From positions 172,001 to 236,000 of the forward strand of contig JALIZF010001796.1 in NCBI GenBank assembly GCA_029948255.1: DNA of 64,000 nucleotides, in the 5' to 3' direction. Both the position numbers and the translations under genes were made by a program. This stretch comes from Telmatactis stephensoni. Taxonomy: Eukaryota > Cnidaria > Anthozoa > Actiniaria > Isophelliidae. Of this stretch, positions 11,301-19,359 are shown one piece after another (positions within the stretch are counted from its first letter, which is position 1; each line of letters opens with the position of its first letter). The notes beneath the pieces were generated by a model. It did no database searches. It had not been told where the DNA came from and saw only the letters and a list, made by a program, of their open reading frames with translations.

Positions 11301-14300
11301 ACTGCCAATGTGATCACTACCATACCTCTCCCAATACATTGTCAATGTGATCACTACCATACCTCTCCCAATACATTACCAATGTGATCACTACCATACC
11401 TCTCCCAATACATTACCAATGTGATCACTACCATACCTCTCCCAATACATTACCAATGTGATCACTACCATACCTCTCCCAATACATTGCCAATGTGATC
11501 ACTACCATACCTCTCCCAATACATTACCAATGTGATCACTACCATACCTCTCCCAATACATTACCAATGTGATCACTACCATACCTCTCCCAATACATTA
11601 CCAATGTGATCACTACCATACCTCTCCCAATACATTGCCAATGTGATCACTACCATACCTCTCCCAATACATTGCCAATGTGATCACTACCATACCTCTC
11701 CCAATACATTACCAATGTGATCACTACCATACCTCTCCCAATACATTGCCAATGTGATCACTACCATACCTCTCCCAATACATTGCCAATGTGATCACTA
11801 CCATACCAATACATTACCAATGTGATCACTATCATACCTCTCCCAATACATTACCAATGTGATCACTACCATACCTCTCCCAATACATTACCAATGTGAT
11901 CACTACCATACCTCTCCCAATACATTGCCAATGTGATCACTACCATACCTCTCCCAATACATATTTACCAATGTGATAACTACCATACCTCTCCCAATAC
12001 ATTGCCAATGTGATCACTACTATACCTCTCCCAATACATTACCAATGTGATCACTACCATACCTCTCCCAATACATTGCCAATGTGATAACTACCATACC
12101 TCTCCCAATACATTACCAATGTGATCACTACCATACCTCTCCCAATACATTGCCAATGTGATCACTACCATACCTCTCCCAATACATTTTTTCGGAGTAA
12201 AGTATTTGTTTGCATTAAGGTTACCTTAAACAATCTTGAAGTCAGTAGTCAAAACATACAGAAACTGAAGAAAGATCTTGAGGTAAGTGATATTGCATAT
12301 CCTATTGTACCAACAATAGTATATTAATTATTTTCTAGTATATGGATGGAGTTGTCACTTGGAAAAATATTAAGTATTACATATCTAGTAATAGTATATT
12401 TGTTTTTTTTTTTTTAATAATAATAATATACATGCAAAAATTTCTCGATGCTGATTGGCTAAGAGCAGTGCTGTTTCGAGGAAATTTAGTGCAGAAAAAA
12501 GGAAATTTAGTGCCAAAAAAAGGAAATTTAGTGCAAATTTCTTTTGGCAGAAAACAGTCAAAATGCACTAAAACGTCAAAGAAACAATTTATAAAACACT
12601 TTTAGCGGGATTTTATTCCAAAATTATCGTAAATATGCAAGAAAAATGTCAAAAAGTGCCCAAGTTTCGCGTGAAAAGTTTTGAATTTTTTCCTTGTGCG
12701 CGCGCTTGGTGACGACATCGTCAGGTCACTTTCGAACACTGGGCGCGCGCTAACCTGATTTTTCAACTGAAAAGCTACAGAAAACCTGAAAATTTTGCTT
12801 GAATTTTTGCATGTATATTATTAAAAGGAAATAATATGGTTTACTCGTGCAATTTAGAATAAATTTGACTCGTGAGTTTTCAAAGAGCACAAATTGCACT
12901 CGCCCTACGGGCTCGTGCAATTTTGAACTCTTTGAAAACTCACTCGTGCAAATTTATTCTAAATTGCACTCGTAACCATATTATTTCCTATACTAATAAT
13001 ACTTTATTTAATTCACAGTATATTACAAAAAATATATACACAGTCCGCAGGTAGCATAACTAATCTAGGCGGGCTGTGTTTTTAATAAATACAAGTATAA
13101 GAAAAAGTAAGGGAGACTTAGAATAACAATGATAATAATATATAAAAGGAGCGTTACTGATAATTTTTGAAATTACATATAGCTGAAACAACAACAAAAC
13201 AAACGAGCTACTTGTTGAAAAACTGTTTTAGCAGATACTTATTTGCTAAGATTTAAGTAATAAATATATTCCAGTTGGAGCATTATTTTTGTATTTATAT
13301 AATGGAGTTATTTACAGGATAGGAGAATATGAGCTTGAGTTTGTTAATAAATTGGATCTTTGCCCTTCAATTTGGAAATTGATACGATTAAAGTCGGTGT
13401 ATCAACATAAGCGTCCTCAACGTTCAGAAATTGTCGTAATTTTTCTTGTAATTTAAGTTTGAAAATATTTTTCCTTGAATTTCTAATACCCTCAGGGATA
13501 GAATTCCAAATTTTTGTTCCCAATCGGGAAAAAGAGTTTTTCATTTGTGAAGTTCTTGAATATTGAACATAAAGTTTTCCAGACGATGCAGATCTTGTGT
13601 TGTGTGTATGCATTGATGCAGTGGGTGTGAAAAGTTTCGATATGTTAGAGGGGATGTTATTACTATTAACATCGTGCATTAAAAGCGAAATAGTTTTGTA
13701 ATAAAGCATATTTACAGGAAGGATATTCGAGTCTAAGAAAAGGGGCACTGCATGCTCTCTATTCGTTACAAAGTATATCAGTCGTAAAGCGCGTTTCTGG
13801 AGAATAAGAATTTTGTTGAGATTATTTTGGGTAGTTTGTCCCCAGACAGACAGTCCATAAGAAATATATGGATGAATAAGAGAATGATAGATATTCATAA
13901 GAGTGTGAAATGGGACAAAATGTCTCAGCCTTGAAATAATACCAATTGTTTTGCTTATCTTTAAAGCTACATAATCTATGTGAAATTTCCATGTGAGGTG
14001 GGCGTCCATGAATACACCAAGATATTTGACGTGATCTTTTTTCTCAAGTAGTAATATTTTATTGGTGGAAGCATGGGGAATTTTAATGTTTGGGATGTAA
14101 TTGATTTTATTTTGGTGTAGGTGAAAGATTACAAAATTTGATTTCTTAATGTTTAGTGTTAGTTTGTTGGCAAGTAACCAATCACATACATTTCTTAGTT
14201 CTTCATTAACAATCTTTTCAAGGGATTTTAGACTTTTGTTTGCGTAAAGCAGATTTGTATCATCTGCAAACAGAAAGAATTGAAATTTATCTGATGAGGA

Positions 14301-17300
14301 GCAAATATCATTAATATAAATTAAGAATAACAAAGGCCCTAAAACAGATCCTTGTGGAACGCCGCATAGAGTATTTTCCTTAATTGATATCATTCCGTCT
14401 ACTTCTGTTGTTTGAGTTCTCCGTGAAAGATAAGAAGAGAACCAGTCATTAGTGATTCCTCGTATTCCGTAGTGATTTAATTTACTTAGCAATATTTTGT
14501 GATTAACGGTATCGAATGCTTTCTGTAAATCGATAAATATACCACATGAAAATAATTTTTCATCCATATTTGATTGGATTTTGCTAACGATATCTAGTAG
14601 TGCGTGTTGTGTAGAATGCTTCTCTTGTTGTAGATTGAATGCGAAAGAAATCCAAACCTTGGAGAAGCAGCAAAGCTAAAGCTAGAGGTACAATAGATTC
14701 ATGTTTTATGTACTGCTTATTTGTACTAACATAAACTTTGATTTTAGAGCTGTCTATCTGACCTGGTATCAACTTCAGAAATATTCAAAGATCTACTGCA
14801 GGTATGAACTGTATAACAGGTATGGAATACCTGAAACTCCAGGTCTACGCTAATATATCTTTAACATATATCACTGCAACTCTCTTCTTCATGGACTTCC
14901 CAAGAATTTACTTCAAAAACTCCAGTCTGTTCACAGTGATGCTGCTTGTCTTATTACCTTATCATGGAAGCATCACCACATTGCACCTGTGCTTATTTAT
15001 CTACATTGGCTCCCTTTTGAGGAACAGATTAAATATAAGATTCTTCTCCTTACCTTTAAATCGCTATATGGTCTGACACCTTCCTATGTTGGTGACATGA
15101 TTTACAGAATAAACCAACTCGAAACCTTCGTTCTTTGTCTGAGATGCTGTTGGCCTCAAGACCCTACAGTCTTAAATCATATGGTTTTCACTCTTTTTCT
15201 GTTGTTGGACTAGAACTTTGGAATTCATTGCCATCATCTATAAGATCAATTTCCAGTCTATCTTCCTTCAAAACCGAACTCAAAACTCACCTTTTTAAAT
15301 TAGCTTTTTGTTTGTAGATTTATTTTAATATCCTTTCATCCTAGCCCTTAGAACAAACTTGAATCGGATAAGCACTATAAAAATTATTATTTATTATTAT
15401 TATTTAAGTATTTTATGCTTACCAACTTACCACTTACCAACCACTTAGCAAGAAGTCACTGACAGGTAGAGTGAAGTACATACAGTAAAGTGCAGTGCAG
15501 TTTGTTCACTGTTACTGGTTTGCTTGATCATGTTATGATCATTCTTGTAGGGAGGTGTTTATCAACTGTGTACTGCTGTTGTTATACCAAGACTTAAACC
15601 TCTGATTGAAGGATTCAGCTCAACCAGCCATAATATAACTGAGGTATCCTATGCTCACAATCTACCATGCATGTTATATGTCTTTGTAAAGCGCCTAGAG
15701 CAGATTTTGGATAGGTGCTATATAAATGTTCATTATTATTATTATTATTATTTATTTATTTATCGGCAAGAATAGTGTAGAAGTATAAAATAGTAGTATA
15801 TATTTTTATATTCAACAAATTCAATTATCATATTGACAACTTTTTGTAAAGTTTGTGTAAATGTGGATCTGTTAAAATACTTTCAATTTTTTCAAGGAGG
15901 ATTTTGCTTACTATGAGGTCAATGATCCATTTGTACAAAACTTTATCACAAATCTTGATGCAGTACTGTCATCATTTAAGGTAAGAAACACATGCATCAT
16001 GTGATGTGTTGTCCCCAAGTTGTTTTTAGACAATGCAGTGATTACATTTAATATTTCTCATGTGTTTTTGTGTTTACTGAATTCACATTCTAAAAGTACA
16101 CCAATTTCCATACATCAGTTCAGTGATCACACACAAAGCATCCAAGAGAGGCTTCAAGATAAAAATTGTAGTAATCCTTTGTGTGTACCCTGGAGCCTTG
16201 CTTCAATACTTTGGTGTGAGACCACTGAAACCAATGTGTGGAAAATGGTGAATAGCTTGTATGAGGGGCATAGCCTCAGTCTCCAGGTTGTGCTCTCCTA
16301 GTTTGACTTTATGTTAAGTAAAACAACTATTGACCATTGCTTTTCAGAGTCCATTGACACCCAGTAACTATGACTCTTTAGTAAGTTTTGTCACAACTGA
16401 GATCACAACACAACTAGAAAAGGCTGTCATCAAGACAAGTTTTAATAGGGTAGGACAATACTATGATCTTAAATATGAGGGTTTGGTTTGAGTTTATCTG
16501 ACCTGGATTTCAATTTCATGATCATGTGCTTTACTTTCTTTGACTGGTTCAAATTATTCTGAAGGTTGTTGATGTAGGTTTGTATGATGGGCAGTTATGT
16601 GCTTTTAGGTTATGTGCTTTTAGGTTATGTGCTTTTAGGTTATGTGCTTTTAGGTTATGTGCTTTTAGGTTATGTGCTTTTAGGTTATGTGCTTTTAGGT
16701 TATGTGCTTTTAGGTTATGTGCTTTTAGGTTATGTGCTTTTAGGTTAGTTTTAGAGCCCGAACACACAATGCAACATCTCTTGCAACATTGCATGCACAA
16801 TGTTGCACCGTATGTCCCCCTGCAATGTTGCGTGCAGTGTTGAAGAAAATGTTGCTTAAGTGGAACTTGATCCTTAAACTCAGCCAGCAAATGTTGCAGG
16901 CTAAATTAAAGGGGTGGACACATGGTGCATTCTGATATAACACGCGCTCTGATTGGCTAATAACTGCACGCAAACAGGCAAACTATAAAACAGTAATAAT
17001 TTATTTGGTTGTCTCTAGCTTAGTTATTTTGATGAAAAGTTTTACAGACGTTTCGGTCCAAACGCGGACCTTCTTCAGTGTGACAAAAACGTTTGCACGC
17101 GCGATTATAACGGTAACAATTAGCGCGCGAGAGATTTGTAAGAATTTACAAGAGTTCTATAAATGTCTGGAATTTGGATTCGATCGTTCCTTGATTTGTC
17201 ATCAAGGTCCGAATACCAAGCTTCTAAAAAGAGCCTTTGATGGAAATCGCTCTCCTTGTCCACCGTTCTAGTGTTTTTAAAGTCAAAGTCATGTCCTGTT

Positions 17301-19359
17301 TCGTTAGCATGTTGAGCGATCGTAGATGATGGTTGGTTGTGGCATACTGCCCTCCTATGCTCAGCAATTCTTGTATGCAAGGACCTTTCCGTCTGACCGT
17401 AGTATACAAAGTCACAATCTTGACATTTGATACAAGAATTGCTGAGCATAGGAGGGCAGTATGCCACAACCAACCATCATCTAAGATCGCTCAACATGCT
17501 AACGAAACAGGACATGACTTTGACTTTAAAAACACTAGAACGGTGGACAAGGAGAGCGATTTCCATCAAAGGCTCTTTTTAGAAGCTTGGTATTCGGACC
17601 TTGATGACAAATCAAGGAACGATCGAATCCAAATTCCAGACATTTATAGAACTCTTGTAAATTCTTACAAATCTCGCGCGCGCTAATTGTTACCGTTATA
17701 ATCGCGCGTGCAAACGTTTTTGTCACACTGAAGAAGGTCCGCGTTTGGACCGAAACGTCTGTAAAACTTTTCATCAAAATAACTAAGCTAGAGACAACCA
17801 AATAAATTATCATGAATGATCCTAGCTGCAAATTCAAAATATAAAACAGTAATTGCATTTTAAAATGAAAAAGATACTAAGATAAGACTAAAGAAGGCGC
17901 TGAGAACCACTCAGCTAGCAGGCTGGTTCTGACCTTGAAAATGATAACGATGTACACGAGTTGAGTTGATGATCATCAAATGATGACGACTACGTTTTTT
18001 CTTCACAGTTGGGTGCTTTACAGTTTGACAAAGAACTTCGTTCATTGGTGGGTTATTTAACGGCCATCACTCAATGGACCATAAGAGATAAATTTGCTCG
18101 TCTCACGCAAATCTCAACGTTACTGAACCTGGAAAAAGTAAGGAGCTCTCTATCTTGTTTATTTCCAGTCTAGAAAGTAAATGAGCAGAATGCTGTAACT
18201 TTTATTTCAAAGGATCTAGTGTTCTCCACGAGAGAGCGTAAGCAGAATGAGACTGCGCGTGCGCCTTTATAAAACCTTAGGCAGCCAAAATGCCGCTTAT
18301 TCGCGCAGTTTTTAGAACTCGTTTCGATCTCTATTACTTCAGCGAGCGGAATTAGCTGGCGGTGGAGTATCAATTCTAAAAACAGCTCAAATGCGGGCAA
18401 CACGTCTTATGAAGAAACATACGTCTCAGTTTTGCGGTTATGCTTTCCTAGACACAACCATGAGCGATTTACCAACAATACTTGTATTTTTACCAGGTTA
18501 GTGAAATTATGGACTACTGGGGACCAAACTCTGGACCATTAACCTGGCGACTGACTCCTGCTGAAGTGCGTCAAGTACTGGAACTCAGGTTAGTACTGCA
18601 GCAACCTTGCTTGACAACATTTCCTTGAAAACCTCGTGTAGACGATAAAAACTATTTTCCCTTGTCAAATTGCCTTGTTGAAAAGCTGCCGAAATACAGT
18701 TGCAAGTTAAAAATACATTAATAGGAGATTTTTTTCACGTTAAAGCATTGGACAACAAAAACTATTCAGCTAAAGAATAGCTGTTGTACAAAGCTAAAGT
18801 TATTACTTTCAGAAAGTTTAGGATTTTTGTAAGTGGTTTTGATTAATAAAAGGTGAATAAAAGTGTTAATCCAAATTTGTATCGAAAATGAGCGTAAAAG
18901 CACAAACGATGCAAGAATTTTTAAAAAGTGTTGTGTTGTTTTTAAAAATTCTTGTATCGAAAATGGGTTTTAGGCCTTCTTTCGCTCAAATGCCATATAA
19001 AATATTTACATTCAGCTTGAAAGTTGCTAAATTTGAATAAAAATACAGGACAACCACTTTGTACAACTCAAAAGACTGTTTTAAACAGGCATTGTACATG
19101 TATCTAAGTAGATCAATTCCTAACTGATAAAAATAGAATTTGAATGTTAATCCAAAACAAAACATTTGAATTAAAACTTGTACAAGGGGCTAGTTTTTGG
19201 CACCTTTAGCCATTATTACTCGATATTGAAAAAATCTCCTATTAAATCTCCTAATAATTCAGAAACTGGGACTGTTTATATAATTTTCGTAAAATGTTCG
19301 TTTTGTTTATTCACAGAGTTGATTTCAGAAGTGAAGACATCAATCGACTAAAACTATAG
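2323..19359 (+). CDS. COG4: Conserved oligomeric Golgi complex subunit 4 (COG4), 30 exons, complete
   Basis: Exons: 2323-2406, 2603-2685, 3793-3907, 4301-4351, 4425-4475, 4580-4655, 6142-6259, 6334-6409, 6728-6782, 7400-7501, 7636-7673, 7753-7821, 8055-8110, 8913-9009, 9093-9132, 9218-9276, 9399-9458, 9743-9837, 10010-10066, 10895-10963, 11040-11127, 12220-12282, 14634-14687, 14748-14801, 15551-15643, 15897-15980, 16348-16449, 18009-18137, 18497-18588, 19317-19359. All phases join into 750 codons plus TAG (human about 785 aa). COG4 is a lobe A subunit of the COG tether, which works with Golgi SNAREs and SM proteins in retrograde intra-Golgi traffic. Diagnostic stretches are an N-terminal coiled coil, [27 protein letters not shown], and a near-identical C-terminus ([30 protein letters not shown]). 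The Arg and Glu equivalent to human R729 and E764, a salt-bridge pair linked to disease, are present (residues 694 and 729). Intron 13 uses a GC donor. The 23rd exon abuts an antisense LINE, so its first codons are uncertain. Confidence 0.93.
2716..2760. repeat. TACAA/TGCAA pentanucleotide microsatellite in COG4 intron 2
   Basis: Tandem AATACAATACAATGCAATGC-type five-base units, about eight to nine copies with two unit variants. Confidence 0.85.
3230..3460 (+). mobile_element. Degenerate LINE reverse-transcriptase fragment
   Basis: Conceptual reading across stops gives LFHADDAK, then DLLQIQNW, then [10 protein letters not shown]. This is the F/Y-ADD box followed by the Asn-Pro-x-Lys-Cys block of L2/CR1-like reverse transcriptases. 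It holds stops and frame changes, so it is a fossil. It lies in COG4 intron 2. Confidence 0.6.
3500..3595. repeat. Short inverted repeat (hairpin) in COG4 intron 2
   Basis: Arms of about 35 bases at 3500-3536 and 3561-3595 (ATCTGCCATTTTCTATTG against CAATAGAAAATGGCAGAT, continuing through TCCTTTTGTTCT) are near perfect, with a spacer of about 25 bases. Confidence 0.8.
5150..5815. mobile_element. Foldback element (long inverted repeat) in COG4 intron 6
   Basis: Arms of about 290 bp, roughly 5156-5447 and 5506-5810, are inverted copies of each other. For example TGTGGTTATAAAAGAGC is matched by GCTCTTTTATAACCACA, and CAAATATTTATAAAGGTCAC is matched near 5550. The arms differ by scattered substitutions and small indels. 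No coding capacity is seen. It is consistent with a foldback or MITE-type DNA element. Confidence 0.75.
6806..7349. mobile_element. Paired palindromic MITEs, copy 1
   Basis: The first part (6806-7180) has terminal inverted repeats around TATACATGAAAAAATT and AATTTTTTCATGTATA flanked by ATTATTA/TAATAAT. It includes a GCGCGC-rich middle. The second part (about 7181-7349) is an adjacent palindrome, GGTAATCATACG...CGTATGATTACC, with inner arms on CACTCGTG and TTTCAAAGAG. The same two-part arrangement recurs at 12416-12990. Confidence 0.65.
8111..8112 (+). other. Non-canonical GC donor of COG4 intron 13
   Basis: The exon ends CAAGAAAG followed by GCAAGTCAG. Using GC as donor keeps phase with the next exon (AG joined to A gives Arg, then [10 protein letters not shown], which aligns with the family). 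No nearby GT gives the correct phase. Confidence 0.8.
8165..8576 (+). mobile_element. SINE-like repeat with (TTTA)n tail in COG4 intron 13
   Basis: It contains a B-box-like GTTCAATCCCC and the phrases CTCCGGGTTCTCCGG and CCTCCCTCAGTAAAA. A related inverted phrase is seen near 49460 and 59840. It ends in a TTTA microsatellite (8552-8576). These traits fit a tRNA-derived SINE; exact edges were not resolved. Confidence 0.5.
10076..10790. repeat. 26-bp minisatellite, about 27 copies (COG4 intron 19)
   Basis: The tandem unit is CACCCCTGCTAGTGAACACCCCACTC with point variants and some shortened units (CTCCAACATTGCTAGTAAACAC). The array begins just after the donor of the exon ending at 10066 and fills most of the intron. 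It is strongly C-rich on the plus strand. Confidence 0.95.
11315..12188. repeat. 37-bp minisatellite, about 23-24 copies (COG4 intron 21)
   Basis: Tandem units of 37 bp contain GTGATCACTACCATACC, then TCTCCCAATACATT, alternating ACCAAT and GCCAAT at the junction. The copies are almost identical, which suggests recent expansion. It ends about 30 bp upstream of the acceptor of the exon at 12220. Confidence 0.95.
12416..12990. mobile_element. Paired palindromic MITEs, copy 2
   Basis: The first part (about 12416-12828) has ends AATATACATGCAAAAATT and AATTTTTGCATGTATATT and three repeats of GGAAATTTAGTGC. The second part (about 12829-12990) is a palindrome built on GGAAATAATATGGTT and ACCATATTATTTCC, with inner arms of CACTCG/CGAGTG and CAAAGAGC. 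It has the same order and join as at 6806-7349. The antisense LINE begins immediately after it. Confidence 0.65.
12991..14640 (-). mobile_element. 5'-truncated non-LTR retrotransposon (LINE), antisense in COG4 intron 22
   Basis: An uninterrupted frame (14567-13344, and upstream in frame to about 14640) encodes the C-terminal two thirds of a non-LTR reverse transcriptase. It reads [45 protein letters not shown], the catalytic [18 protein letters not shown], then the typical LINE C-terminal tail ([25 protein letters not shown]). An AATAAA lies at 13008-13003 on the minus strand, with a short TATTATTA tail. The open frame suggests recent insertion. The N-terminal endonuclease part is missing. 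The homology runs into the first bases of the COG4 exon at 14634. Confidence 0.88.
14868..15410 (+). mobile_element. 3' end of an L2/CR1-like LINE in COG4 intron 24
   Basis: The frame-broken reading gives [19 protein letters not shown], then [20 protein letters not shown], then [20 protein letters not shown] and [10 protein letters not shown], the standard C-terminal tail of L2/CR1-type reverse transcriptases. It ends with CGGATAAGCACTATAAAAATTATTATT, an L2-like 3' end with an ATT microsatellite. Frameshifts make it a relic. Confidence 0.8.
15676..15765 (+). mobile_element. LINE/SINE 3' tail remnant
   Basis: TTGTAAAGCGCCTAGAGC then GTGCTATATAAATG and an ATT microsatellite: the conserved 3' end shared by L2-type LINEs and their SINEs. 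It lies in COG4 intron 25. Confidence 0.6.
16595..16749. repeat. 15-bp tandem repeat, 10 copies (COG4 intron 27)
   Basis: Perfect tandem copies of TTATGTGCTTTTAGG. Because 15 is a multiple of three, all frames stay open and give spurious repeat peptides (LCAFR on plus, LKAHN on minus). Confidence 0.95.
17047..17078 (-). ncRNA. Hammerhead ribozyme motif, left PLE arm
   Basis: On the minus strand: CUGAAGA, stem II GGUCC-loop-GGACC, GAAAC, then GUC. These are the conserved hammerhead core blocks in order. The neighbouring ACA/UGU and U/A runs can form helix I. Minimal helix III hammerheads are known from Penelope-like elements. Activity is not shown by sequence alone. Confidence 0.7.
17728..17759 (+). 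ncRNA. Hammerhead ribozyme motif, right PLE arm
   Basis: Same motif as the left arm, in the opposite orientation: CTGAAGA at 17728-17734, the GGTCC/GGACC stem, and GAAAC then GTC ending at 17759, the predicted cleavage side. Upstream ACA pairs with downstream TGT, and the upstream T-run with AAAA, to close helix I. Confidence 0.7.

Larger units (their letters stand above)
16998..17839. mobile_element. Inverted-dimer Penelope-like element (3' halves head to head) with 14-bp target duplication
   Basis: Two inverted copies of a Penelope-like 3' region, 16998-17376 and 17432-17810, are joined by a 55-bp spacer. Each encodes the same GIY-YIG endonuclease fragment. The minus copy (17473-17120) shows [20 protein letters not shown], then AEHRRAV, HANETGH and LFLEAWYSD. 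The plus copy runs to 17686 with the same C-terminal blocks but lacks the YYGQT core. The reverse-transcriptase domain is absent. The whole insert is flanked by the direct repeat TATAAAACAGTAAT at 16984-16997 and 17840-17853. It lies in COG4 intron 27. Confidence 0.82.

Noticed and set aside
10076..12188. CRISPR array in the 26-bp and 37-bp repeats
   Set aside because: Units are directly tandem with no unique spacers, the genome is animal and the arrays sit in introns.
16549..16890. Repeat-protein frames (LKAHN or LCAFR repeats)
   Set aside because: Produced by the 15-bp perfect tandem DNA repeat inside a COG4 intron; open in every frame, no splice or coding context.
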